From: Ecdyonurus torrentis
Lineage: Eukaryota > Arthropoda > Insecta > Ephemeroptera > Heptageniidae
Assembly: GCA_949318235.1 (NCBI GenBank)
Contig: OX439131.1
Span: 12,645,700-12,709,699, forward strand
Reading direction: 5' to 3'
DNA length: 64,000 bases
Part shown: in pieces, positions 27,195 to 39,800 of the stretch
How positions within the stretch are numbered: the first letter of the stretch is position 1
Layout of the letters: each line of letters begins with the position of its first letter
Position numbers and translations under genes: made by a program
Notes under the pieces: generated by a model
What the model was told of the DNA's origin: nothing
Database searches by the model: none
The model's input: only the letters and a program-made list of their open reading frames with translations

Positions 27195-27864
27195 TTACTT
27201 GCTTAGCTCAACCACACTTCGGAAAATGAAAGTAATTGCTTCATGAGCCTCATTCAAGTCCAAGTCCTGAAAAACACGCAATGCAAAAATTAAATCCAGC
27301 AGGGATAATTTTGAACTGCAAAATATTTGTTAATAATTTAGGTTTGTGAAAAAAAAAAAAAAAAAAAAAAAAAGTTATGAACTTTTGACAATTATGCTTC
27401 CCTGATAAATCTCATTGTTCTATAGTAACTTTTATTACACGCAATATTTGTAGTTATATTAAACAATTATTAAATGTTATTGATTTGTTGTATAAAGTAC
27501 ACAAATACAAACTTTGATTGATGAAAAACTTCAAATATCTTTTAATTATAGATTTAAACTCTGCGTCTTGGCAAATATAGACCAATCCCAGCATACTATT
27601 TTCTCACAATCACAATTGAAATTGACAAAAAATGGTAGGTATGGAAATTATATATTGTTTTGTAGAGAGCATCTACTTTTCTTTTTTTATTTTTAAAAAT
27701 AACTTGTCACCCATATATAACATCTTCCTCTCCCCAAAATAAACGTCAGAAATGGATAATGATAATTTTCTTTCTAATAAGAATGTTGTATCAGTAAAAC
27801 ATCATCTCTTATTTGCATCGATCCTTTCATTACTTATTATTAAATCACTGGTTTTTGCCACATA

Positions 27865-27903
<39 letters not shown>

Positions 27904-30900
27904 AGGCCTATAGGCTATATGAGCTGAAATTAGATAATCACAAATACTTACACACAAAAGGCTTTCGTCATAGTCTGGTTTCAGATGCTGCCAGTTCTGT
28001 AACTCATTGATGCCCAAATTGTGATGCTGTTCTTGTTGATTAGCACCTTGGAATGCTCCTTGGTCCTCACTGTTAGTTTCAGGAGGTTGATAGCCATCCC
28101 CAGATCCATCACATTCACACTTAAGCATGACATCATGAGTCAAACTTACATCATCTTCTTGGAAACTAAACAAGTCCTAGGAATCATACACACATTATTA
28201 TTATTATTATTAAATTTCAGTGGCATAAATCAAAAATGGCTACACTGGCAATTTTTGTAATAAACATACACAAAAAAAAGAGGATACAATAACCAGCAAG
28301 GGCCTTACCACAGTAGAAGTTCTATGGAGAGGTCGAAGTCTCGCATGGCACAGTGTTTTGTTATAAAAAAGTTCATTTTATTTTATTTATTTATTTTATT
28401 ATTTTTTTTTTATAACAAAACACTGTGCCATGCGAGACTTTGACCTCTCCATAGAACTTCTACTGTGGTAAGGCCCTTGCTGGTTATTTTATCCTTTTCT
28501 TTAATATTGATCCTAACCGCGATGGTTTTTTCCTTAAATTGACAAAAAATAATAATAATAATAATTCTGACCTTGAGGTCTTCTTTACTCAGTTTGATGT
28601 CCAAATTAGCAGCTGAAACTCCAGGATCACGGTTGACTTTCTGGATCTGTCTCTGAAGGACTTTCTCCTCTAATGTTCCAGCAGTCACAAGTCTAAAAAC
28701 AAAACAAAAATCGGTGTTTCTTGAGAAATACAAAAGATGGAGGAGAATATAAAAAAGTTTTTACAGATTCATTATATAGCAGAACAGCTTGTAACAGAAC
28801 AAACCTGTAAGTGATGACTGGACGTTTTTGGTCTCCTCTCCAGCTCCTGCTCAATGCCTGCTCGTCATGGGCTGGGTTCCAATCCAAATCAAATAGAATT
28901 ACTCTAGATGCCCCTGTCAAGTTCAATCCTGTTCCTCCTGCTTTTGCACTCATCAGAAAAACAACTGATTGAAGAAAAAAAAACTAATTAATAGACCTTA
29001 TACTTAGAAAACAAAAGCACATACAAGACACATGTAGAGAAGGCAATACTTACAAATTCCATTGTCAGTGTTGAATTTGTTGACCATAGGAATACGCTGA
29101 GCAGGCGGTGTGGAGCCGTCCAATCTCATCAATGTGAATTTTTCACTCTCACAAAGCTTTTGCAGCAAGTCAAGAGTCTGCAAATGCAGATAAGAAATTA
29201 GTAACATATTTTATTAGAAGCTCTTTAAAATACTGCAACCCTTTCAATTTTTATACCTGAGTGTAGTATGAGATGAGGAGTACACGATCTCTGCAAGTTG
29301 TGGTGAGACGGGAATGAAGCTGTCTCAGAATTCCAAGCACCACACTTAGTTTGCTTGATGTTTCTACTTTGTTAAGTTCCTGAGGGTTCCAAGCATCAAT
29401 CTTTTTACGTAGCTCACTTCGGACAGCATTCTCCTACATATACACATTGAACGAGTGTGAAACTCTAAATAGCTGCCTTTAGATAGTTTTTCTTTTACTT
29501 TATACCTTATACAAGCTTTCCTCATCTCCACACATTCTTTGACATTTATTTGCTAGCAACTTTGGGTGTGCTCCAATCTGGCGCATGGAATGAATAGCAG
29601 GCAAAGGTTCTGAAACACTGTATTCATCATCCCATACTTTTTCTGCCAAGTAGTACAGCTCCCTCTACAAAGCAGAGAATATAATGTAATATTATTGTTC
29701 CTTCTAAAAATGCAAAGAATGTAATATAATTTTAGATTTTATTAAAGGATACAAATTTTTAATTGCACAGCATGGAGATAAATATATTTGGAAAACAAAC
29801 GAAATAAAATCTAAATAAGAATACATAGTAATATTTTACATTTTTTTTTTTTTTTATAAAAGTTTTTAAATAAATTTATATGCATTAATTATACCTGAAT
29901 ATATGAAGGATTGCACATGATAATGAGGTCTTGTTTAGGAGGTAAGTAGGCAATGATTAGTTCTCGAGTTCTCTTCAACATAAACTGACTTGTCACTTGC
30001 TGTAACTCTCTCCGGCGTTGTAGACCTAGTTCACTTTGTCCTTCAGATGTATCAGTTGGGATCACATATCTCTCCCTGAATTCTGTAAATCCAATATTAT
30101 TGAAATTCTGACAATATCTACACTACAATGATAATAAAAATTATATTACCATACCTTGTTTTGTACCTAGACATCCTGGATTTGCTAAATTAAGCAGTTC
30201 ATAAAACTCCAATAAGTTGTTTTGGATTGGAGTGCCTGTAAGCAAGATTTTGCGTTTGCAAGGTAAATTGCTTATTGCATTAGCCCGACTTGTATCAGCA
30301 TTCTTAAGAACATGGGCTTCATCACAAATCAGCATGTCCCACTCATTCAATGCTTGATCATCACTGGATTGATTGGCATATGTTTCATAAGAAACGATTG
30401 CTACGTGAGCTAGACTTGACTTTGTGTAATTTTTTAAATGTTTTTCCTGATGAAAATAATATAAAAGTTAATTACTTTTTCTTTAATAAAATAACATTTC
30501 AAGATCAATTTGAAAACTTACTTTGCTGTCAACTTTAAAAACTCTAACTCTGGATAATCCAAGCCACCTGTAAATATCCTTTTCCCAGTTGTCAACTAAT
30601 GTTTTTGGAGTCACAATCAGAACTCTGCGGAGCTCTGCACCTGGACCATACAATTTCTGTTTCAGAAGTGTCCTGCAAACAAGTCAAATATTGCCAAATT
30701 CAAAATTTCTCTTTACTATAAAAAAAATGTACTTTCTTAATCAAATCTATTTGATATACACAATTTATTTTTAAATATCATTTATTTCTTTATATAATTT
30801 TTTAAATTCCCCAGCAGTGATATAATTAAAACTGTGTATTATCAAACCTAACACTGGAGTTCTAAAATTTATTTTTCCCACAAATTAAAATATCAAAACT

Positions 30901-33773
30901 GTAAAATGAAACCCAGTTAAGTATCTTACCATATTAATGTAATGCAGGTCAAAGTCTTGCCCAGACCCATTTCATCTGCCAGTACAGCACCCCAGTACTG
31001 TCCAACTTGTGCTCCTCTCATCCCCATCACACATTCGTATAGGAACTGTACTCCTTCTTTCTGATGAGGCCTTAAAACTTTTGCAAGAAAGGGTTCTACT
31101 GCGATGCGGTTCACTGTCTTGGCATTTGGGTTGAATTCCCACTAGAAATTTGACAAAACAAATATTAGTGTTTATATGTTTAATTAATTCTTTTACTATA
31201 CATGTGTAGTTGCCATATTATTTAGCAACTAAATTACTGTTAATATTTAAAAAAAGGGGGGTTTCATTCTCAGAAGCATAAAAATTTATCATTTTGATAA
31301 TAGTTATTGTCTATTGACTAATAAAGGAACAACTGTTTTGAGGCCAACTATAAGCGATTTCGCTCATATCCACTTCTGTTTCGACGTACTGCCCGCATGC
31401 GTAGTAATTAGAAACGGAAGCAGATGTGACCGAAATGGCTTAAAGTTGGCTTCAAAACAGTTGTTCCTTTATTAACAATCATATAATAATAATAAAATGC
31501 ATTTTATCAATATAGTTAAACACAAAATCCTTTATTCAACACTGGATTCCCTCATTATATTGTGACTAGTCTTTACTGTATAACATTGCATTTTCATTAT
31601 ATTTATGCTGTGATTTATTTGTAAAATGATTTATCCCTTTGATATTATTTTCATTATAATTCTACTGGTTAAATCTAAAATATATTAGGGCAAAAACATG
31701 CCGATTACTTTCTAGTTTCTCTATAGGATGATACAAAGAATTTAATTAATTTTCAATCACATTTTTATTTGTTTCCATACAAATTACAAGATACATTATT
31801 ATTATTATTGCAATGACATTTGGCAAGCTAGAAAAAACAAACATGCATAATAATTTTAAAATTACAATATATTATAATAATAATGATAATAAGACACAAT
31901 TTACAATGTTATACTTGCTTGCCTGATGTCACAACTTACTTCATCATGCAAGTTATAATTTGATTTGGAGGTAAAGATAGCATTGAGTTTTTAAAGGAAT
32001 GGAACAGAAATTAAAAAAGGATAGAATAGAACGAGAGAAATTAGAGCACCGTGTATTGAAAATTAATGCAAAGCGAAATTCACTAATTTTGATAGTTTTA
32101 ATAGGACAGGGACTCAAAACAATTCACTAGTCGTAGCTAGGACGTATTTTTGTATGAAAAGAATTTAAAAGGATGGGTTATTCTGTGCAAAAATCAGATA
32201 TTTGGTATGTATGGTTGATTTTTGCACAGAATAACCCATCCTTTTAAATTCTTTTCATATAAAAATACGTCCTAGCTACGACTAGTGAATTGTTTTGAGT
32301 CCCTGTCCCATTAAAACTATCAAAATTAGAGAATTTCGCTTTGCATTAATTTTCAATACACGGTGCTCTAATTTCTCTCGTTCTATTCTATCCTTTTTTA
32401 ATTATCATTAACTGCGATGGTTTTTTTCACATATATAGAATGGAACAGAAAGACAATAAAAGGGAGTGAAAAACTGTGACCACAGTATAGAGATAACTGT
32501 GACATTGTTTATACCTGCACTCCCTGAACACTAAAATGCATATAGGGTATGTAAATACAACCAGATGGGACTAAAAGTTAGACTTCACTAAAAAGACTAA
32601 TTAAAAGTAGTAAATAATGAGCTCGCAATACATACTCCTTAGTAACTTGTAACGTTTACAAATATTTAATTTTAGACTTGGTTAGAATATTTTCTCTCAT
32701 ACATGAAGAAGGCATTCCTGTTAGTAACAGCTCAAGCTCTCTAAAAATTCAATAAGCATTTTTCTTTTAAATATTTTTATAAATTGACTACCGCAAAGTT
32801 GATTTCTTCCATTAATTATCTTATTACGTAGTTTTAAGTTTTTCCAACAAGAGAGTGTTGGATATAACAGTATAAAGGGACAGGAAATTGTTGACTCTTT
32901 AAATGTTGTTAAAATTGTCATGTTTGGAAATTTATATTTTAAAATAATAGGCTTTTTGCAGCACATTGCACTGATAAATAAACAAACACTAATCATCAAA
33001 AAAAATATCATCATCTTTTACCTGATGGGAAGCGCTCGGTGGATTTAATGGAAAGTCATGATATTCTACTCTATTTTTAAAATCTGGTTTGAATTTCTTA
33101 GAAACTGGTTTATCTTCTACACATTGTGGAGGTTGAGGAACAGCTACTGTTACTGTCTCCTTTGACAAGCAACTTCCTAACTGTAAAAGCAACAGATAGA
33201 AATATCAGTGAACAAAACCAAAATATTGTTTTGATTTTTTTATTCATTGCATTTATTATTATTATAATAACAACACAAATTAGATGTATAATATTTTTTA
33301 CTAAATTATACTTTTTTTTTTTTTTTTTTTTTTTTTACCTCCACATCTCGTCCACCAATTGTCAGCTGTGTGCCTTCCTCAAAAACAATTCCAGGTTTCA
33401 CTTTGGAAGCTCGCCCTATTTCCTTACCATCCTCATCCTAAAATTAGAATATTTTTTTAAAATAAGACAATGTTGTTATGACTATTATATTAGTTTATGA
33501 CCCAGATATTATCGATGCCTCCTCGTAAAAAGCGAGCATCTACACTTTCCAGTTTTGGGAAAAAAACAATTATCTACACTTTCAGTCGATGAGCATCAGC
33601 AATGTTAAGTTAATGGCTGCTAGTCGAGTTACAGTGCTGCTCGGAAAATGTAGATACTCCAGTTTTTTTTTTTTTTTTTTTTTGCAAAACTGGGAAGTGT
33701 AGATGCTCTCTTTTGATGCGGAAGCATCGTTTTGTAAATATCCATTTTATAATATTATATTATATAATTATAT

Positions 33774-33835
<62 letters not shown>

Positions 33836-34892
33836 TATATAAAATTAAAAACGAACGTACAAACATTGATGCCTCAATTTCATTTTACCTTTAAAACAGC
33901 ACAGCGACCTGCTACTTCTACTGTGCCATCTCCCTCCCAAGTCTTGTGCTTTTTTGCAGTAAATTTTCTGAAGACTGCTTCAAAAACTCTGAAAATGGGA
34001 ATATGATATTAAAAATAAAGAGCACCTTTAACCAGTATAAAATATGTAACACTATAAAATGCAAATGCTTGTAATAGAGGTACGGAGTGCACGTACTGTA
34101 CGCTTTAGAAAAACTTACAAAACTTTGGATATATATTGAAAAATCATAAATGTAACAACATAGCCACAAAGATAACACAGGTCAAGGTAGAGAACGGCAA
34201 AAAATACACATAAATGCTGTCTTTTGCTTCCTTTGTTTGTAACTTTTTCTGAAGAGCTTTGGTATATGTATACTTTGCATTGCATTCAATCACAAACAAC
34301 TGTGCATCTGCATAAGCAACAAAGACCAAACTCTTATCTTATTGCACATTGTTTTGGACTTTGATGCTTTTGCAGATACCTACACAGTTTGTGCTATAAT
34401 GTGAAGATATGTATAATATATTTTACTAAACATATTTTAATTATATGCACTAAAAATATGCATTCAATTTACAATTTTTTATTAGATGATTCAGCCGACA
34501 AAGGTGGTTCTACTACATCTTGTGGTTTTCTCAAATTGTCTTGGATTGCATTAAACGTGGATGATGGTGTGTTTGTTCCCCGAGGTGCCTCTTGGTCTAT
34601 AGGTTGATTGCTGGAATCTGGAAGTCCATTAAGCAAGCTCAAGATTCGACTTGTTGATCGTACTGCATCTTCTGGAGTTTTAGGACCTGTAACATTCATC
34701 ATTCATACAATGTAATAAATTAAGCATTGTTAAAAATGTGAAGTGAAGATGAACATATGATCGAATGATGCTGATCAAATAGATTTTTCATTTTAACTCG
34801 GTCTTACCAAGAGAGCAGTTTTCTTTGGGAGATCCTTGGGGCTGGACGGTCGCCTTAGTCTTTGAGAAAGAGGGTGCACCAGATCTACGCAT
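27195..34892 (-). CDS. RAD54B: RAD54B, SNF2-family DNA translocase, 845 aa, 16 exons
   Basis: Exons in transcript order: 34808-34892, 34473-34686, 33889-33988, 33339-33437, 33022-33180, 30930-31141, 30522-30672, 30155-30446, 29895-30082, 29506-29664, 29257-29433, 29054-29177, 28805-28964, 28572-28692, 27952-28176, 27195-27266. Phases agree throughout. The N-terminus MRRSGAPS and the [10 protein letters not shown] and IGGRDVE region (residues 100-166) match RAD54B rather than RAD54. Helicase motifs: DEMGLGKT 275-282, DEAH 382-385, TGTPIQN 410-416, [10 protein letters not shown] 659-668 and [10 protein letters not shown] 682-691. Known role: ATP-driven remodelling of RAD51 or DMC1 filaments during homologous recombination. 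Motif VI is unusual, with RGDQ at 696-699 where RDGQ is normal. Human RAD54B is about 910 residues, so this one looks full length. Confidence 0.92.
27879..27899. repeat. Poly-T tract in the RAD54B intron
   Basis: Run of more than 20 T residues, between exons 15 and 16 of RAD54B. Confidence 0.85.
28279..28534. mobile_element. Snap-back element in a RAD54B intron
   Basis: Arms of about 95 bp fold around a short AT-rich spacer. The left arm starts AACCAGCAAGGGCCTTACC and the right arm ends GGTAAGGCCCTTGCTGGTT. After the right arm comes the tail CCTAACCGCGATGGTTTTTT, shared with the ribozyme units. It lies between RAD54B exons 14 and 15. No convincing target duplication was found. Confidence 0.8.
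31321..31472. mobile_element. MITE-like inverted-repeat element
   Basis: Terminal inverted repeats ATAAAGGAACAACTGTTTTG and CAAAACAGTTGTTCCTTTAT, continuing imperfectly inward (GGCCAACT and AGTTGGCT). No coding capacity. Confidence 0.8.
31997..32010. repeat. Left target-site duplication of the palindromic element
   Basis: GAATGGAACAGAAA, repeated exactly at 32438-32451 on the other side of the element. Confidence 0.8.
32011..32437. mobile_element. Palindromic relative of the ribozyme element
   Basis: A 427-bp insertion with arms of about 175-190 bp. The left arm reads ATTAGAGCACCGTGTATTG onward and the right arm is its complement. The arms resemble the body of the ribozyme units (ATTAGAGCACGTTGAATTG in those). 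The tail after the right arm is TTAACTGCGATGGTTTTTTT. A perfect 14-bp duplication flanks it. The part containing promoter and ribozyme is absent. Confidence 0.85.
32438..32451. repeat. Right target-site duplication of the palindromic element
   Basis: Exact copy of the 14 bp at 31997-32010. Confidence 0.8.
33513..33729. mobile_element. MITE-like inverted-repeat element
   Basis: Inverted repeats GAGCATCTACACTTTCCAG and CTGGGAAGTGTAGATGCTC, with shorter outer complementarity (CGATGCCTCC and GCGGAAGCATCG). It lies in RAD54B intron 3 and holds a poly-T run. Confidence 0.75.
33777..33830. repeat. (TA)n microsatellite
   Basis: About 54 bp of TA dinucleotides in RAD54B intron 3. Confidence 0.95.
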
Positions 34893-36150
34893 ATTTTAGA
34901 CTTTGTGTCGCAACAAAATATAAAATTTACACGTACACTACACAGTTTATAACTGCGTCATTAAATTTATGATTTTTAGTGCAAGAAAAAAATGAAAAAA
35001 GTAGTAAAATAAAACCTCAAATACAACACAACCAACCTTGCCCTTTCACAAATGACACCAGCTGACTTTTCCCGCCGTTTCCCGCCAACAGTAATACCAA
35101 CATAATACGCTCTTATTAATTTTCTTCTCAAACTCTAGATACTCAAACTCAACCATAAATTAAATAAAATAAGTACGCATACAATTTATTCTCAATACAT
35201 TATTATTAAAATTGTTTGCAAACATATTACCTTGCCCTAAAAATAAACAAAATCTTACGTGTTTAAGTTGGCCTTCATGTTTGCACTTGTATTTTGAAAA
35301 ATTTGCTGCAGCAAATTGCTTCCCAGTGTTTTCACCTTCCTTCGCCCTATCTGTGTCGCGATACCACCATGCGGCTTCAATGGATACATATAGATAGGCC
35401 TATAATAAGATCAACACCTTGGGACGATATTGCTTGGACACAACTGCCGACAATTAGTAAGTCATTCTAAATTTACATTATCGCACATACCGACACGGAC
35501 ACAAATGTTACGAAGTAAAAGGCAACACTTCAATATATTTTGCCACCCGCTATTTTATCTGTATACCTTGACCTCTGTGTGGACCTGTTTTACCTTTGTT
35601 GGCTATGTTGCTACATTTAATTTTTTTCCATTTATCCAATGTGTCTGTGGTACATAGTACATATATGCCCGTTGAGTGTGACATGATCACGATACATGAT
35701 CATTATTCTATTTTTATTTTTTTAATCAATTTAAAGGATCATATATACAAACAGTATTAAGTATATTATTGCAGATAATTAAATTAAAGAACGACCTATA
35801 TAATGTATTATGGTGAAGTCCCTAGAAGAATTAGGATTAGCTGTATGGTCCTATATTCCGCTTACCTTTTTTATATAACCACCCGTGGCTGTAATAAACT
35901 TCTGATTATATAAATATATACATAGGGTATAGTTCATTCATAGTTTCTTGCTGAGAGTCTGTATAAGGACTATAAAAATAAAGGCAAAATACGCTCCATT
36001 TCTCTTTTGGATTTTAGTACAAAAAAACAATCCAATACTCGTTATTTTTTTATCTCTATGTAATTCCTTTTATTTTAAATTTACCTAAATTATAAAAGAT
36101 TTGATATCAATTACTATCACATAGACGATTTTGTACATGAATATTATCCA
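34893..36150. other. Upstream region of RAD54B
   Basis: Contains the expected promoter and 5' UTR of RAD54B, which reads leftward. A GC-richer patch with CCCGCC and CGCC repeats lies at about 35065-35090. No gene was recognised. It separates RAD54B from the 3' end of its tandem paralogue. Confidence 0.55.
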
Positions 36151-36750
36151 ATTTAGTCAGTTATACAGGACTTGGGGATCAAATGTTCTAGATCTATTTT
36201 TTGATAAAAAGACCTTATTAAAAGGATGGGGATCCGATGTTGTGTCAATAATGCACATACCTATATAGTATCTCATATTCTTAAACTACATCAAAGGCAC
36301 GACATTATTCTTGCCATATTGTGTCATCGAGCTACACCATGCAATCCATAGTCTCGTTAAGACATTGTCTTATTGACAGGCACGGACTTTCCAATAAATG
36401 GAAACTGCACACACGGGCCGGTCACTGTCTAAATATACAGCCCGGCATTCGCCATGACAACCTAGAGAAACCGTGGAAACATCTAGGCAGGCTAGTCGGT
36501 GCAATCACATCTATCATGCACCTCCCGAATGCTGTGCGTTGTCCTGGAATGCATGTAAACAAGCATCGTGAAACGTTTTGTGCTCTCGACACACTTCACG
36601 TATGCACCCAGCAGTGGCTCAAACCTGTACTAGGTGAGGAGTACAGAGTTACGAGTCAGCTGCCTTCACCGCTCTGCCATACCAGCTCAGTAACGACAGC
36701 ATCAGCCTTTCTCATGACCTTAGACCGGTTCCGTTCTTATGATATAATAA
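36150..36750 (-). mobile_element. Longer, broken relative of the ribozyme element
   Basis: The stretch GGGGATCAAATGTTCTAG and the following AAGGATGG match the ribozyme units, as do CTACATCAAAGGCACGACAT and the terminal ACCGGTCTAAGG (minus strand, 36718-36729). Compared with the units it has about 390 extra bp of GC-richer sequence (about 36320-36700). It stops at the ribozyme: the 3' half of the hammerhead survives but the CTGATGA core is gone. A 153-residue open frame on the plus strand (36321-36782) covers the extra part and resembles nothing I know. Confidence 0.6.
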
Positions 36751-36879
36751 ATATAAATAAATTTTTTAAAATCATTATGTGAATTTGAATACGTGTTTTA
36801 ATTTTATTTTAACTTACAAAGGTTATGACTAAATTAGGCCAAAAACATGCAAATCCTGAAGAAATTAATTTAACTCAAA

Positions 36880-39800
36880 CTAATCACAATCCAATGCTGC
36901 ATCAGTTACTGGCGAAACCACACTGCGGAAAATAAAGGTGACTTCCTCAACAGCATTGTTTAGGTCTAATTCCTGCAACACATTTGGAGTACCATAATTA
37001 CACACAACTGCATCTATAAATCTCTTGTGCATTGATCTTTCAAATAGACAACTTGCATGCCATTTTTTTTATAGTCTTAAAAAATTCTTTAGGAAAAATA
37101 AATAATCTTGGTGCATATAAAACTTCTTAAAAAATGCTCCTTCATATTTAAAATAATTTTTGAAATTCAAATCTTATTTGAAGTAAAGACGGTGGCCATT
37201 ACGCCGAAAGACGGTTCGCGTTTCTTTTGCTTTTTAATTGTTGAAATCGTGCATGGCTAGTTCGCAGCAACTGAAGATTTTTTTTTTCAACGGCCGAATT
37301 TTTTTAAACAGCTCTGTTGAAGAAAACACGGATATTTTAGCAAATTTAGCCGTTGAAAAAAATTCTTCAGTCGCTGCGAACTCGTTTGAACGATTTCAAC
37401 AATTAAAAAGCAAAAGAAACGCGAACCGTCTTTCGGCGTAATGGCCACCGTCTTTACTTCAAATAAAATTTGAATTTCAAAAATTATTTTAAATATGAAG
37501 GAGCATTTTTTAAGACATTTTAAATGCACCAATATTATTTATTTTTGCTAGAGAATTTTTTAAGACCATAAAAAAACGGCATGCAAGTTGTCTATTGGCA
37601 AAGGCTTCAATTAAATGGACTTAATTAAATTCAATTTCAAAATGATCACAAAATAGAAAAAAGAAAGCAATAAAAAAATATATATTCATGTAGCATACCG
37701 ATGTTGGGATGCAGAAATGCGACCGATGAGAAAAAATCATGAGGTTTTTACTCATGATTTTTCTCATCGGTCGCATTTCTGCATCCCAACATCGATACTG
37801 TATTTCAAACACAGAAAGAAAATTGATGTATTATTATTACTCTATATATTTAGTTATATATTAGAATTAGTAGAAAATTGGAGGAGGTAAATTGAAGTAG
37901 GGATTATATTATATACTCACGGATAATACGCATTCGTTAAATCGTGGTTTTAAATGCCGCCAGTTTCTCAACTCATTGATGCCTAAATTGTGATGCTGCT
38001 CCTTTGTTACTGGTTTGTAATTTTTCCCAGATCCATCACACTTGCACCCAAGCATGACATCGTGAGTCATGTTCACGTCGTCATCTTGAAAACTAAATAT
38101 ATTCTGCAAACCGAAAACAAACAGTAATATTTAAGTGCTCAATTTATGTCTTACAGTGCTCAGTACATGACTATATGAAAAAGCTACAAATACAGTAGCC
38201 CCAAGAAGCTATAAGAATGCTTCAAGGTCATTTGAAAATAGAACAGTTGATTATGTTTACAATACAACTAGTACGCCATTCTGAGCTATTGTTCAAAAAG
38301 TCGACCTATTGCCCTCGTTGTTAAAATTTCTAGACTTTGGCTAACCGTATACAACAGAGTATGCAACTTTCTAACCTTGAGGTCTTCTTCAGTCAGATTG
38401 ATGTCTAGATTAGCAGCTGAAACTCCAGGATCTTGGTTAATTTTCTGGATTTGTCTCTGAAGTACTTTTTCTTCCAATGTTCCAGCAGTCACCAGTCTGA
38501 AATAAGTTTGAAAATATTAAGTTTGAATGGCAATACTGTAAGGGTTACGTTAAAAAAAATTCTAAGTTCCATAATAAGTGGGGGCCTATGTTTTGTTTTA
38601 GTAATTTTCTGTTCATTATGGTAATCTGGCTAGCCATCAATTGATACCTAAAACAATTAAAGTACCTGGTTCAGTGAGCAATTTGTGGAGGTATAAAAAC
38701 TAAAACTTTTTATTATGTAATGAAATTACTGCTGGTGATAAATAATAATAATATACTATAAAAAAACTGAACAAAGGCGAAGAATGATGCTAATTTATAT
38801 AGGCGTTGCCTTGGTTGGATATACTGTATCATGTGTTAAAAATAATAAAAAAAAAATATATATAATTTTTATTTATTTATTTATTTATTTATTTTGCAAA
38901 TAATCCATTTCCCAGAGTTGAAATACAGTTAGCTCAAGATCCTCGTCTTGTAAAGCTGAAACCTTGTGTTTAAAATTATTCCCTGTGCCTGTAAAATATT
39001 CATTTTTAAAATGAACTATTTATTTATAAGGAATTCCTTATAAATAAATAGTTCATTTTAAAAATGAATATTTTACAGGCATAGGGAATAATTTTAAACA
39101 CAAGGTTTCAGCTTTACAAGACGAGGATCTTGAGCTAACTGTATTTCAACTCTGGGAAATGGATTATTTGCAAAATAAATAAATAAATAAATAAATAAAA
39201 ATTATATATATTTTTTTTTTATTATTTTTAACACATGATACAGTATATCCAACCAAGGCAACGCCTATATAAATTAGCATCATTCTTCGCCTTTGTTCAG
39301 TTTTTTTATAGTATATTATTATTATTTATCACCAGCAGTAATTTCATTACATAATAAAAAGTTTTAGTTTTTATACCTCCACAAATTGCTCACTGAACCA
39401 GGTACTTAAGTAGGGGACCGACGTCGGCCATTAGACTCAAACATTTCTTGTCAAAAAAATCTGAAGTTTTGCACAATGATTCTTCAGCTTGAGACAATTT
39501 CAAATATATAAACAATTTTGGGGCTCACCGTGCAAATGAATTTTATATGATTTTTTGAAACTTTAAGCCCATAAGCCCCATGTTAATTTCAATTTTTTTT
39601 TTTAAGTTTTTCGGGATGGTCAAACATCATGAAATTTTTATCACGGCTAGGTGTGACCCTTGGCTACACAAGGACACCAAATTTAGACCCCAAACACTTC
39701 TAGTTTTTGAGATATAAGGTTGGTACCCTACTCCCTTAATGTCATTGAGGTGTTATGAATTTTTAATTGATTTGGTACGATGGAGGATATGTCAAGAAAC

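Larger units (their letters stand above)
31142..33021 (-). other. RAD54B intron 5 with two insertions
   Basis: This 1.9 kb intron separates the N-terminal exons from the ATPase exons. It contains a 152-bp inverted-repeat element and a 427-bp palindromic element related to the ribozyme units. The remainder is AT-rich and unremarkable. Confidence 0.7.

Noticed and set aside
34144..34329. Open frame considered as an extra RAD54B exon
   Set aside because: A stop lies just upstream in frame and no good acceptor follows it. Joining exon 34473-34686 directly to 33889-33988 keeps the frame and gives a RAD54B-like sequence.
36321..36782. 153-codon frame considered as a host gene
   Set aside because: It lies between blocks matching the ribozyme element, lacks splice context and resembles no known protein. 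It is kept as part of the mobile element.
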